From: Panax quinquefolius
Taxonomy: Eukaryota > Streptophyta > Magnoliopsida > Apiales > Araliaceae
NCBI GenBank assembly: GCA_020205615.1
Contig: CM035165.1
Location: 90,644,005-90,708,004, forward strand
Reading direction: 5' to 3'
DNA length: 64,000 bases
Shown here: positions 50,218 through 63,228 of the stretch, piece after piece
How the letters are laid out: each line of letters begins with the position of its first letter
How positions within the stretch are numbered: the stretch's first letter is position 1
Translations under genes and position numbers: made by a program
Notes under the pieces: generated by a model
What the model was told of the DNA's origin: nothing
Database searches by the model: none
Seen by the model: the letters and a program-made list of their open reading frames with translations, nothing else

Positions 50218-50317
50218 NNNNNNNNNNNNNNNNNNNNNNNNNNNNNNNNNNNNNNNNNNNNNNNNNNNNNNNNNNNNNNNNNNNNNNNNNNNNNNNNNNN
50301 NNNNNNNNNNNNNNNNN
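50218..50317. other. Assembly gap (100 N)
   Basis: Exactly 100 unknown bases, the conventional size for a gap of unknown length. It hides the copia 5' part and the start of the next LTR. Confidence 0.98.
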
Positions 50318-53134
50318 AATTATATTAATATTATATTCAATTTTACGCTTTGGTGTTCTAAGCAATTTCTATAAATAGGTGCTTGGGTTAGAATTGAAAA
50401 TCACACTTAAACTGAAGTTTTCTCTATTTCTCTCGATATTTTGAGCGTATTCTTGTGAGTATTTTGAGTATACTTTGAGTATTGCTATCTATTGGTGCAA
50501 GTTCGTTAGATTATTATTATTCCAATCGTAAATCTTCTTTCTTTTGAGGTAAGGGATAGTAAAGGGATTTTAAGGGTTATTATGTTTTTAGTTTCAAAAT
50601 TTTTCTGAACCTTCAAAAATTCTGGAAAAATTTAAAATGATATTTTGATGAGTTTTGTAGAGTGTGTCCAAAAATGGCGATTTTTGGATATATAGATTAG
50701 GAGTTATGGATTTTATGAGAAAAGACTATTTTAAAAGTAACTGCTTATAACTCCTTGTGATTAACTCCAAAATTAATGAAATTTTTATTGGGAGTACATC
50801 TATATAATATCAGTATACCGTGTAAATTTCAGAATTTTTGGATAAAAGTATAATTTATGATAAATGTTTAAATATTCGGTGGTTTTGGCCATTTGAAAAA
50901 TAGTAAATGAATTTTAAAATTTAGAGAAAAATATATGTTCAATATGGGACTATGTTATGCTAAATCCCAGAAAAGAAATATTTTTGGAACTGATTTGGTA
51001 TTTTTCATGAAAATATTCTAGTTATGAGTAAATGAATTAAATATGTTATGTGAAGTAAGAAAATTGAAAATATGATTTTATAGCTTGAGAATCATATATA
51101 TGAGGTATATGCAGATTTTTGATGAGTGTTTTGGTTATTGGTGATGAAATCTTATGAGTTTGACATTTTATGATGATTAAATACATTAATTAGTAAAGTA
51201 TAAACAATTTAATTAAATTGTTTATAAGTTTTAGAAATGATTAAAATATTATTGTAATATTAATAATATTAGATTATGAGATTTCTAAGTGATTTATAAC
51301 ATTTGGATTAAGGTGTTATAAATATGGATATGAATTTTATTACGCAACTTTATCTTTTCGTGTATAGGAGTTCTTACTTATGCGACGATACTAAGACTTA
51401 TGTACAAAATACGGAGTACTATTCACGATAAATTGGTTTCTTCTCGACCAAATTATCGTTGATTTATGAATCTTACTCTTGAAATTAAAACCATGTTTTG
51501 ATTATATTATTTTTATATAACATTCTTATAACCCTAATGATGATATTTCTCTTTGACTTGAGTGTAAAGATGGGTAGATTATTGGTATGATCGTGACCAT
51601 AGGTTCTCTCTTCGCGAAGAGTGCAAAAGTTGAATTGTTGAATTTGGTATGATCATGACCATTGAATTTACAATTGAATATTTTTTAGCTTAAGTGCAAA
51701 GGTGAATTGATCAACATGGTTATAATTATTGTTATATAACTTCAAATGATTATGTATTTCTTTGATATATGAATATCTTTGGCTCGTAATGCAAGATGGA
51801 CGCATTGATGAATATCTTTTGCTTTTGTAGTGCAAAAAAGATGAATTATTGATGAATATCTTTGGCTCGTAATGCAAAGATGATCATTGATGAATATCTT
51901 TAAATTGTAGTGTAAAGATGAGGCTGTTGATGAATATCTTTGGCCGTAGTGCAAAGATGAATTTATTAGTATGATTATGAACATGAAGCGTGATTTGGTA
52001 TAACCATCATGATCTTTGATGTTTAGGGTAAAGACAAGTGATGAAAATTATCTTTGTCTTGGATGAGGAAAGAATTTAGAACTACAATTACGATTATGAG
52101 TTATACACGTGATTGTGAGCGAGGAATTGTTGATTGATGTTACGAGGATAAAACATTGTTGGTGGACTTTTAACATGGAGAATATAATAGATTTTATGGT
52201 CTATTTGACTCTTCTAATGGATCGCTTTCGTTCACCGCAACTATGGTTGAAAAGTTTTATCATCTACCATATGTTCTAAATCTACGATTTATTCTTGATG
52301 AAGACTATTGATAATTTATTTATCTTTAGTCATAATATTCTTTATCGAAATTAGTTGTGCTCACCCTTTTGTTTCACAATTCCTTTCGAATGTAATAAAA
52401 GTATGTATTTGGGTTGAATGGATAATATGAGGAATAGAAGCGGTGAATTCTATAGTTGTTGAGGTTCTCCCTAAAGAGTATGGAAATAATTTTATTGAGG
52501 ACTTTAGTGTGTTGTATTTTATACATCATTTAATAGTTATTTTGGTGAATTAAATAGGGTGAGATTTAACCCAACTTTGGAAGGGTGTTTTGTCATTTAT
52601 CATACAAGATGTCTAATGACATACAAACTCGTGTTATCATAAAACATGGTTGTCTTTCATCCACTTATGAAAGAGTATATTTACAAAGACTATCTATATA
52701 ATCTTGGTGTTTGTTTGGAGTATAATACCCAAATAGAGAGCGAGTGGAGATAATGATATGTCAAGAGAAGACTCACCATTGGGAAGAATATGATAGAATC
52801 TTACCGTTTTTTTTGGGGTCTATTAGATCAACCAAGGATAATTACGTAGTATACGACATCTACTATAACCCAAAAGCATGGCCTCCCACGTATACGAAGG
52901 TTTCTTGAAAGACTTCCCAAAGATTCTAATTTAAAACAGCTTTTATTATATACCTTTATGTAAGGTGTCATTGTGACGTCTTCTGATTGGTATATATTTG
53001 TATCCAAACTCACAGCATGTGTTGTTGTATTTTGCACGACAATTATTGTAATAACGTTGTAGTTTTTTTCTGTACCATATATTTGACGACTCAGAATGGG
53101 TTGGATGGAATGGACCTATTTTGGGGTCGTTACA
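50318..53134 (+). mobile_element. LTR of a third, related Ty3/gypsy family (5' end in gap)
   Basis: It ends TTTTGGGGTCGTTACA, the same end as the 4.3-kb family. It has a TATA box (TCTATAAATAGG, about 50370) and then a GGTAAGGGATAG leader start like that in element 2. It contains 50890-51310, matching the non-coding internal part of elements 1 and 2, a tandem block of GAATATCTTTGGC...GCAAAGATG units (51770-51960), and the TTGTGCTCACCC block typical of the element 1/2 LTR. It therefore mixes features of both families. It stops exactly where homology to copy A begins (53135). The target duplication could not be checked because of the gap. Confidence 0.6.
51770..51965. repeat. Short tandem repeat of about 40 bp inside the third-family LTR
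   Basis: Four to five units with TTGATGAATATCTTTGGC followed by a GTAGTGCAAAGATG phrase. They are related to the 57-58 bp arrays of elements 1 and 2. Confidence 0.75.
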
Positions 53135-53711
53135 AATAATGTCCTCTTTGTATTGCTTAATAATTTTAGATGTTAATTAGTTTAAATTTGTTCATTACAG
53201 TTATGTTTTGCTTTTTACACAATCAGAATAACAAAGTTTGAGCACATATATGTCAAGTATATCATTTTATAAGATATAGAATAGCAACAATGAAAGCTAA
53301 GATCTTGCAAGTAAGATGTATGATAGATAAACCAATTAATGATTTAATTCAATATAGCAGTTTATAGTTTAGGATCAACTTGGTTTAGTGCTTATCACTC
53401 TGAAAGAGTGGACTATATACGAATCAAAGTTTTAAGCACAAAGGACACTTTTCCTTGCAAGAATGATAAGGATAACGCCGACTGCACTAAGAATAGAATA
53501 GACTGATAAGTCATTCTCAACGAATAAATTGCCTTTATCCGAAAATTATCGACATCAAGTTTACATTCAAAAATAACTTTAAATAAAGTGTATCATCTAG
53601 ACTCCCACATAATTCCACAAAACATACCTCAACGAAAGAAGAGAAACCTGTATGAATTTGTAAAGTCCTCTGTTACAAATGTCATCCTTCGAAAAGCTCT
53701 ATAAGGACATA

Positions 53712-56700
53712 TGTGATAACCTTAGGATTTTTAGAATTATTAAAATAAGAAATTAATAAATAAAATTCTTATTAGATGATATGTTGTGTGATATAATATT
53801 GCATAAATGAGTAAAACTATGTAATATGTGATGTTTATGCATAATAAATATATTGGTATTATATATTTATTTTATGTAAATAAATTATAGGATTAATTTA
53901 TTAAAGGAAATGAGATGGGTAGAATTAAAATAATTTATAATATTAAATTATTTTAATGTGATAAATTGGTGGCATTAAAAATACTTAATGTATAACCACC
54001 ATTTTATTGAAGAAATTATATATTACATTATAGAGTGTAATGTATGCAGATTTTTAATGTAGTGAATATATTATTATATTTATTACAATTAAATTGTTGA
54101 AAACAATTTATAGAAGAGAAAAGAAAATAATTAGTTCAAGTATACAAAAATTATTGTATACTTTAAATAAAGGATATTAAAGTAAATTCTAGCATTTAAT
54201 TATTTTAATAAGGGTAAATTATCACACTAAATGTTATTAGTGTGGTAATATTATGTAAGGTAATATGTAATCTATAAATATATTACATATATATTATATG
54301 ATGTCAAAGCTGTGGTATGCATTATAAGTATGAAATTTGGAATGAAAATCACGAGTCATTAAATTAGGAGTAATTTGGAAGAATAAGAAGCAGGAGTCGT
54401 GATTTATTGGAGTAATAGAGTAGTGCCAAGAAAAATAAAATAAAATAAACAATAATAAAGGCATTTCGGTTTGGCTAAGGAAAAGCAAGCATGAAGGCAT
54501 AAATTTGAGTTGAACTATAAGAATAAAACTAAGTTAATTCAATCTCTCTTTCTCTTCCCTGCTCCTTCACTTGGTCTCCTTCTTGTTCAATTTCTGCTAA
54601 GAACAAGCCCAGATCCCTCTTTACCTTTCGGTTTTTAGAATCAAACTCATCAAAATCTATCCTCGTTAGCTAGGTCCGAGATAAGTGAGTAGCAAGGTTT
54701 TAATCAAGCTCTAGCAAATCAAAGGAAGAGCATACAAGGAATTGCAATAAATAAGCAAGGTAACAACAATTAATGATTTGTTAATATTACGGTGTATGTA
54801 TATGGTTATCGATTAGCAATTAAAATTGATTGGGTTAATTATGTTATGAACTATGGCCAAATGATTAGGCAACAAAAATAAAGATATGACAGTTGGTATA
54901 TCTTGAATTGAGGTAAGAAACTAAAAGTTAAGCTCATATGGTTATATTTATGCAAAATGTTAGTTATAAGGAAATTCAAGTTAGTTTGGCAAAAAGCAGG
55001 TAATTTATGAAATGGGTAAGTTAAGCGACATAAATTGTGGTATGTAGCAATAATGATATGTGATATAGCTAATTATTATCAAATGAAGTGGAGTATACAA
55101 AGTTTACTTAAAGTTAGTAAACTAGTTAATGCAAGTATATTCATGTATGGTCTTCGTTAAAATTGGATCCTTGTGGGTGAATAAGAGCCATGGAGATTAG
55201 CATGGTTGTGCAGAGTAATAAGGTGGGAAAAATTGGGCTAGAACACAAACCAAGTTTCTATGGCCCGAATTTTAAAGCGACACACACTATGTGTTCGCTA
55301 AAACTCCTCCAAGGACTGTTTTTGTTAAAAAATGAAAACTAAGCGAAGCCAAGACCCGAGTTAAGTAATTAGAAAGTTTTGGTGAATCGAATTAAGAGGA
55401 AACATTTTTGAGAAAAAACGAAAAGTTGAAAACTAGTTTGGCTACTGACCTTGAGGCCAATTTCGGGACTAGTTATATTTCTAGAAAAATTCTGGGTTTT
55501 TGGGGAAGTATAGTACACTGAATAAGGAATTCATAGCCTCTAGAATGGACTAATTCCGACCTCGGAGGAGAGAGTTATGGCATTCCAAAGTAAGCGTGTC
55601 GAATCTGTCCAAAATCTGGAAATCAGATTCTGACCAGCCCGTTGCACGAATTTTTTGGAATGTTGTGTTATGAATTTGAAAATGGTCAAAGAATAAAAGT
55701 TGTAGTTCGGAAGTTAGCTTCGGCATGCAAGAATCGCTCAAAATGTTTTGAAAGCGAAAAAATTGTGACTATTTTAGCAAAAGAGGGTAAAGCTGGAAAT
55801 GAATTGTCCACTTTTGGACGACTTTGTTTGGTGCCTAATGAACCCGAATTGGGTAATTTGTTTTTTTTTAAAATAGTCTTACATACCATGTATAACATAT
55901 TCAAAAATGGTAGCGATCCGACATGCGATCTAAAAATGGAAAAAATTACAAAAGTAGCCGCGTCGTCATGAGGGGGATCTTGCCTGACAATGAATGGCGG
56001 TAAGAAGACAGGCATGATGACGCTTTATATAGTAGTTGGTTGGGGGCTGTTTTGGCCTCTTGTTTAACGCGTCTAAATTACCCAAAATGTTGGTTAACAT
56101 TTTTTAAAATAGGTGGACATACCACCTATAGCATATCCAAAATTGGTCGGGATCGGACGAATGAGGCGGAAACTAAAAATATGCAAAGTGAATGTAAGAA
56201 CATGTTCGTTGGGCGCCCACGCCATGGCAGTCAGCCGCAAGCCAAGGGCAGTAGGGCCCGATCCCGACATTGCGATGCGGTTTTCATAACGAAAACGCAA
56301 TATTTGACGTCGTGACACGTATTTCAAGGTGGCAAATACACAGATTTTGAAGTTTTAGCAGTTTCAATATTACGAGGCATCGAGGCAGATATAGAACGCA
56401 GTTTAAAACTTATATAACGTGTACAACCGTTTGAAACATACTAGACGCTATAAAAGCAATATGTAAACATAAGTTTACATGTACATGGGTAATATATCCG
56501 TGAGATGGGATATGTTGACGTTAATGAAAGCTATTCTAAAGTTATACCTCGGAACTGAACGGTTTTCGAAATACAAAGCGATAATTGTGTAAACGGAGTT
56601 GAAAATTCAACGCTTGACATTAATAAGGTATGTGTAGGTATAAGACATACAAATAGCATATGTCTACCTACAAACCAAGCTAATGAGGCAATGTTTGACA

Positions 56701-57991
56701 TTATAAGAGAGGCGTATATGCAAAAACATATATGTACTTCATGTGTACATGAAATGGGAAAAAGTAATGTAATATGAACGCATTAAGCCTAGAAAGCTAA
56801 TATTCGTGTGAAATAGTATTTAAATTACTCACGAAAGCGAAAATAAGATAGAATTATGCAAAGTAAAGGCACAAATGCACTATATGACTATAAGTCTACA
56901 TATAGATACGTGTAAAGTCTGTAAATGCATTATAAAAGGGTTATAAACTGTAAATGTAATGAATTGACATTTTAAAAGCCGTGTTGGAACTTTTTGAAAA
57001 TGTATAGCTATAATAAGCCGAAACCTAAAATATTCTAAAGGAATATGAAAGTTTCTTGGAAATAAGAATATCTGATATTGATATAGTTTATGTGAATATT
57101 GTTAGCTATACAGGTTATGAGATATGAATCTGTGACTAATGTATGTATACATGTGAACATAATTGTGTAGGATTCGGGAAGCGAAGTTAAACTAAAGTTT
57201 GTATCAAGGGTCATTGAACGAGGCAAGTTTTTCAGTTCTATTATGTTTGTGGATTAAATGTGATTATGTGTTGAGTTACATACCATGCTTTATGAATTGT
57301 TAAAGTCAAAATATGACTAAGTTAATTGGGTTATGGAACTCAATTTATATGTGATATGTGATAGCACACGTTGTATGATGTAACTCGACAAATTAGAAAT
57401 GTATAATGCATGAATGTATGCTTTAGTAAGGAATTATTGATGCATGTAGGATATGCATAGTAATGAATATATGTTGCATGCGAATATGCATAGTAAGGGA
57501 AATATTGTAGTGCATATGGAATTGTGTCTTATGTGAAACATGATAGGCTATTAAATTTGTTGGGTACATCAAGCTCAATCTTGCAAACACAAACTTTTTG
57601 CGGAGTTAATGATGTTAAGCAATATTACTTGCTATCACGGATGATGAAGATTGAGCGATGTGCAAAATGAATACATTTTCTTGAATTAGAAATGGTATAA
57701 ATTTATGATTGATAGTTTTGTCAAATGTAAACAAAGAGTTATGTATAGTTTGAAATGTTGAATGGATAAATAATGTTTATTCTAAAATGAGAATAAATAT
57801 GATTCTAGTATAAAGAAGAATTGTAAAGGTTGCGATTCAGGGAATGAATGAATGAAAATAAATAAGAAAACAAAAATTATTCAGTATTTTTATTTATTTT
57901 AACATTAAATAATGTTTTAAAGCTATAACAAGGTAGAAGATTAACGCACAAGATCGGGATGGAAAATGGTCCCGATTTTGGGGTCGTTACA
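53712..57991 (+). mobile_element. Intact solo LTR of the 4.3-kb family
   Basis: It starts TGTGATAACC, ends GGTCGTTACA, and is flanked by ACATA on both sides (53707-53711, 57992-57996). Its 4280 bp make it unusually long for an LTR. It is collinear with the split copy 6755-39754. It contains a CT-rich leader (54540-54610) and a block near 55440-55990 with short open frames that are not conserved in the other copies. No PBS, PPT or coding domain is seen. It lies downstream of P450 copy B. Confidence 0.9.
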
Positions 57992-58353
57992 ACATATTTC
58001 ATGGAAACTGTAAACTCCTTGACCAGATTTGTACTACATGTTGCCTTATACCAAAAAAAATAAATAAAATAAGGTTCAATGCTTTTGTCTGTTTTTTCAA
58101 TGAGTGTGTGAGCAATACAATAATATAAATAAAACTTTATTTCATAAAATGAATGCGTAAAATACAATGTTCGACTAGATATCCTTCTGAATACTAAGGA
58201 ATAAAGCGGGAATTGAATAAACCAATAAAAAAATAAATAATATGGAGTGTCAATATGACTTCCCTTATTTGTTAGAATAATCTAGTCATACTCTTGTAAA
58301 AATGATGGGCATAGTGTGTTTTGTTTGTATAAGAACTTGTTTATATCTGGATT

Positions 58354-59947
58354 TTAAGCACTGAAAGAAGAAGTCTTTGGATTCGTGGAATTGTTAACCT
58401 GATTTCCGGTCATATCTAAGTCACCAATTGAAATCCTCGGTAGCTCCCAATCAAAGCAATGCAACAACTGAGCCAACACAAATTGAATGTTGATCAATCC
58501 TAACTGCATTCCAGGGCACCCTCTTCTACCTGACCCAAATGGTAATAGCTGGAAATCACGTCCTCGAAGATCTATTTTGCTCCTAGTAAACCTCTCAGGA
58601 AGGAATTCTTCAACGTCTTCAGACCACACATTAGGATCTCGTCCTAAGGCCCAAGCATTTACGATTACTCGTGATTTCTTAGGTATGTAATACCCGTCGA
58701 TCACAATATCCTCCCTAGACTCATGAGGACCCAATAATGGTGCAATAGGATGCAGTCTTAAACCTTCTTTAACCACCATATATAGGTATTCTAAGTTTGG
58801 CAGATCAGTCTCCTCCACCATTCGATCAAGTCCTACAATGGTATTTACTTCCTCTTGACACTTTTTCATCACCCTTGGATGCCTTATGAGTTCTGCTAAT
58901 ATCCATTCGATGGAGGTATATGAAGTATCGATCGCTGCTGTGATAATGTCTACCATGATAGATTTAATACCCGACCTGTCAATTGCTTTAGCTAACTCGT
59001 GATGGGTGCTTGTGGAATTTTTCATCAATGATAGCATTTCATCAACAAAGTCGGTATTTTCCTTTTGAAGTCCATTACTTGCGTTTTGTTCATGCTCGTC
59101 AATAATTAGCTCCAACATTTTGTCAAGTTTCTTGCCGGCTTCCTTAAAGCTTCGAGTCAATCCCTATATAGAGGAAATATATATTGAGATCGTGTTTTGT
59201 GGTTATTAAAATGTTAAAATATATATAAACAAAATAAACTTTCTTTAAAATTTAGAGATATATATTAATTCGAAGGCGAGAAGGTCAGTGCCAGGAAAAA
59301 GACAAAATCTGCAGATTGAACTTTTCAAGTCCACCAATGCGGAAGGCCTCATTCATATCTACTTGAGATCAAACCTATCATCTTTGCTACGTCCAAAAAG
59401 AACCTATAAGTCGTATTACCAATAAGATCGCCAGCGCTGCACTAATATCCACCACCTCACATTTAGCGGCGGCATCCTTAAGCTCCTTCACCAATAACCC
59501 AAGCTCCTCCTTTCTCATCCCAACAAAAGAATTAATCTTTGAAGGAGCAAGAAGCTCTTGTACAACAAACTTTCTTACATTGCGCCAGTATGGACCGTCG
59601 GTGAAGGTGATGCCCTTATTACCATATGCCATATATTCCGCGGCCTGAAACTTGGGGCGGTTAGCAAAATGAATGTCATGAGTCTTGAGAAAAAGCTCGG
59701 CAGCTTGAGGGGAGGAGACTACGATAGTTGGGACGGAACCTAAACGCATGGACATGATAGGACCGTACTGCTTGGCTAACTGGTGGAGGGTGCGGTGGGG
59801 GAGGTTACCTAACATCGGGAGGCTACCGATAATTGGGAAGCCTCGGGGACCTGGTGGCAGTACTTTACGGTGGCGTTTTGAAGTGGTGATGATCCACCAG
59901 AGTGCTCCAAGGAGAAGGAAGACAAGAGTTGATGCCCATGCAAACAT
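58354..59947 (-). CDS. Cytochrome P450, CYP736A-like (copy B), reading frame broken in exon 1
   Basis: Paralogue of the gene at 3098-4663, with the same domain order. Exon 1 starts at ATG 59947: hydrophobic anchor, PPGPRGFPIIG hinge and an uninterrupted C-helix region (PYWRNVRK), so the first 170 or so codons are open here, unlike in copy A. A 1-bp loss at about 59440 (ATCGCCAGCGCTGCACTAAT, where copy A has one base more) changes frame; the two -1 breaks after TYR and before MNEA are shared with copy A. Exon 2 begins at 59163 and is open to the stop at 58354, with AAIDTS, ExxR, PERF and FGSGRRGCPG present. Exon 2 differs from copy A by only a few residues (for example Thr/Ser, Asn/Lys, Glu/Lys). 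After GDLDM the C-terminus diverges from the family. Status is uncertain, as for copy A. Confidence 0.85.
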
Positions 59948-60026
59948 TTTGTGTTTTAGGGTATCTGGTAAATGTGTTAATTTGATAAATCAATGATTGT
60001 GTGATTTACAGATACTTTAGATCTGG

Positions 60027-60036
60027 CTTTATATAG
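60027..60036 (-). promoter_or_regulatory. TATA box of P450 copy B
   Basis: CTATATAAAG on the minus strand about 80-90 bp upstream of the ATG at 59947, identical in sequence and spacing to copy A. About 250 bp of upstream sequence is also well conserved between the copies. Confidence 0.6.
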
Positions 60037-61164
60037 GAAATCCCCCGAGCATAGTTTTGTAAAACTACTATATGAAGTTACCCCGTGCTCACAAACTTAG
60101 AACGTTCCCATATAATATTTTATCTTTTTGGACATGTGGTAAGAGAATGTTCCTGAGTTAGAACTCTTCCGTACATCATGAGTTCATTTTTATTTATTTA
60201 TTTATTTTCAAGATAAGCCTAAGAGTGAAGTCAATGGAGGCCATGCATGCAGCCTCTGATATTGACCGCTTGTACGTACCCTCTAAACATAGTTATTGAT
60301 CACCCACCTACCACAAATTTTACATCAATAATCAATAACTATATATATAAGTAATTAATTAAGAGATTTTATGCAATAATTTTATAATTTTATAGAGTCG
60401 TTTTAGTTGATTAATTATGAGTTAATATCGAGTCATTTATTCATGACTAGACCTTGCAAAAATAATTTTACTCTGATTATGTGTTATACAATATAATTAT
60501 GGTTCTCCTTAAGAACTAATTAAAATCATACAACTTGTTTTTCAAATGGTTATGTGTCCAACATAGGACTTATACCCATTTTTTAAAATTTAAAACTTAC
60601 AATTATTATAACCAAATTAAATAAATTATTTAATATATTAATTTTTATATTCGTTCATTCTCTCTAATTTTTTTGAAAACATTTTTATATTCGTTCCTAC
60701 TCATGCTATCACTTGGTTATATTTCTTAGTTATTAACTTATTACATTTGTCTTTTACTAAAAATAATAAAAAAGAAATTGACAAAACCGAAGTAGCTAGT
60801 AATTCAGAACAAGTGAACATGAAGCAACCTACAACTCAAATTTTATGTTCTTTTCCCAAATATCAAAGATATGAAGAAGGAAATACAATAGGAAATATAA
60901 AAAACATATAAAAAATAAATATAAAATATAAAAGAAATACTTGTACCAAATTGAAAACAAAGCTAAAATGACAAGAATAGGAAATGAGAAGGTTAAAAAA
61001 GTAGTGGAATAATAACACATGATCAGAGGGTAGCAAAAGAAAATTCCAACTCCCAAGGCCTTTTGGCAGACAACACATAATGCGACTTGCAACTAGATTA
61101 GATATCGAAATAGAGAGTGAGAGATAGAGACCATAAATAGATGGATTTTTTTGATTAGGTTGAT

Positions 61165-62668
61165 GGACACTTCTGTTTTTTCAAGTTGTTACCTATTTTT
61201 AATGTTGTTTTTAAATTTCATTTTTTGTCAATTAGTTTCTTAAAGGGACATTTTTTGTCGTTTCCATTTCTTTTACCCGATTTGACTTTTACCCGACCCA
61301 TTTTGACCAAATTTTATCCCAATCCGACCCAGTTTGACCCAATCCAAATTTCAGCAATTAATTATTTTAAAAATAATATTTTATTTTAAAATATTAAAAA
61401 TAATTATTATTTTAAATATTCTTAAAAACAATTATTATTTTCAGAAAAAAAATATTAAAAACTTTTATTTTTCATAAAATGACTTAAGTCAAAAACTTTA
61501 TTTTCAAAAAAAAATTAAAGTAGATTTTTTCTTTCTTTATGTAACACTTTATTTTCACAAGAAAAAAAGGTCTATGCCTTGACCATTATTATATGTATTC
61601 ATAATATTAGAATTTTTAAAAATAAAAACTAAAAATACAAATTAAAATACAAAAAATAATAAAAGATACATAAAAAACTGATTCAATTTTTCTAAAAAAG
61701 AAATTAAAAGTTTTAAAATAATTATTATTTTAAATTAAAAATTAGAAACTTTTTCATTTTTTTAATAAATCTGAGTAAAGTTTTATAAAATATAGATTCA
61801 AAAAGTACAAATTTATTTTTAGAAAAATAGAAAATTTTAGTTTTTAAAATTGAGATAATTTCAAAAAACAAAATATATTCAAAAACTTTATTTTCATTAA
61901 TGAAAAATAGAAAATGTTTATTTTTTAAAAGATGTGTAAAGTTTCATAAAAATAATTAAAATTAAAAACAAAATTAAACTTAAATTTAATTGAATCTATA
62001 TTTTATAAAACTTTACTCATTTTTGAAAAAAATAAAAGTTAGTAATATTTTTTCCTCAAAATAATAACTATTTTAAATTTTTTAAAAATGATTTATTATT
62101 TTAAAATATAAAAATAATTATTAATTGAAAAATAATATTTTATTTTAAAATATTAAAACAAATTAATATTTTTAAAAATTATATTATTTAAAATATTAAA
62201 TATAAGTATTATTTTAAAAATAATATTTTATTCTAAAATATTAAAATAATTATTTTAAAATAATTAATTTATTTTAAAATATTTATTATTTTAAATAATT
62301 AAAATTATTATTATTTTCGAAATCATATTTTATTTTAAAATATTAAAATAATTATTATTTTATAAATATTGAAAAAAATATTTTTTTTAATTATTATTTT
62401 AAAATTATTTTTAAAATTATGTTGCTTTAAAATAATATTTTATTTCAAATATTAAAAATAATTATTTTAGAATAATTAATTGGTAAATTGGGTTCTAACC
62501 AAACTAGGTTGGGTTGGGTTGGGTTGGGTCAAAATGAGTTTTGTTTTGGTCAAATTTAGTAAAAAGTAACGGAAACAAAAAAAAATATCGCTTTAAGGAC
62601 CTAATTGGTTTAAAATGAACTTTAGGGACGACTTTAAAAATGAGTGACAACTTGAAGGGAAAGTCTTT
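61165..62668. mobile_element. AT-rich foldback / MITE-like element with long inverted arms
   Basis: The left arm (about 61165-61350: GGACACTTCTG, TTCAAGTTGT, TTTGACC, CCGACCCAGTTTGACCC) is the imperfect reverse complement of the right arm (about 62480-62668: GGGTTGGGTC, TTTGGTCAAATT, GACAACTTGAA, AAAGTC). The roughly 1.1-kb core is built of TTTTAAAATATTAAAATAAT-type sequence, itself palindromic. There is no coding sequence. A clear target duplication was not found. Long imperfect inverted repeats without a gene suggest a non-autonomous DNA transposon. Confidence 0.6.
61370..62480. repeat. AT-rich low-complexity core
   Basis: Over 1 kb of nearly pure A/T in irregular TATTTTAAAATATT units. The equivalent tract in copy A is only about 170 bp. 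Confidence 0.85.
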
Positions 62669-63228
62669 TAGCCTTTCGATCATGAAGAAGGAGAAGGAGA
62701 AGACGATGTGTGAGATGAGAGAATTGGATTCTTTCGATCGATTCTAGTTCGTAACAAATTAAAAATAGGTTGAAATTAGTTAACTAGTTCGTGTTTGTTA
62801 ATCTTTTAGAAAATATGGGTCTAAATTTTAACCAACTTAAATAATTTAAAGTAGTTAACCAATTCATATGGTTCTAGTTAATTTGGATTGAGCCACCAAT
62901 TTGTAAATCAAATTGTCAGGCATATTCAAGACTATATTTTCTAGAATCTGATGAATAAATTAAACTCTTCGTATCCCAAGAAATATAAAAAATAATTGTG
63001 TGTATATATATGCATACATGTATGACATAATTTGGGAACTAATGGATATGGAAAGACAACTTCTAAGTTGAAATTAATCACTATATATATAATATTTAAT
63101 TTAACCCAAGAATGAACAAAAGCGGATAAATGCTTGAAAGTTATAATGATAAAAACAAAAATAGTGTTTAAACTTAAAGTGATAAATAGTGAAAACTTTT
63201 TGAAATTTTCTGCTACAGGTATAATTAA

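Larger units (their letters stand above)
53135..63180. repeat. Segmental duplication, copy B (P450 and flanks)
   Basis: Matches 2546-6560 in the same orientation, starting with AATAATGTCCTCTTTGTATT. Insertions relative to copy A: about 270 bp (53440-53711), the solo LTR 53712-57991, about 135 bp after it (57997-58130), and the left arm plus an expanded core of the foldback element. Confidence 0.85.

Noticed and set aside
55642..56015. Overlapping open frames of 109 codons on both strands within the solo LTR
   Set aside because: They lie inside a non-coding LTR, overlap each other in opposite strands, and the corresponding segment of the other LTR copy (37390-37700) does not keep either frame.
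60829..61092. Open frames of 71-87 codons rich in Phe/Tyr/Leu on the minus strand
   Set aside because: They come from AT-rich sequence upstream of the P450; the matching segment in copy A (5510-5700) does not preserve them.
62508..62530. GGGTTGGGTTGGGTT run resembling telomeric sequence
   Set aside because: Plant telomere repeats are TTTAGGG; this 5-base run is short, lies in the arm of the foldback element, and its counterpart is at 61320-61345.
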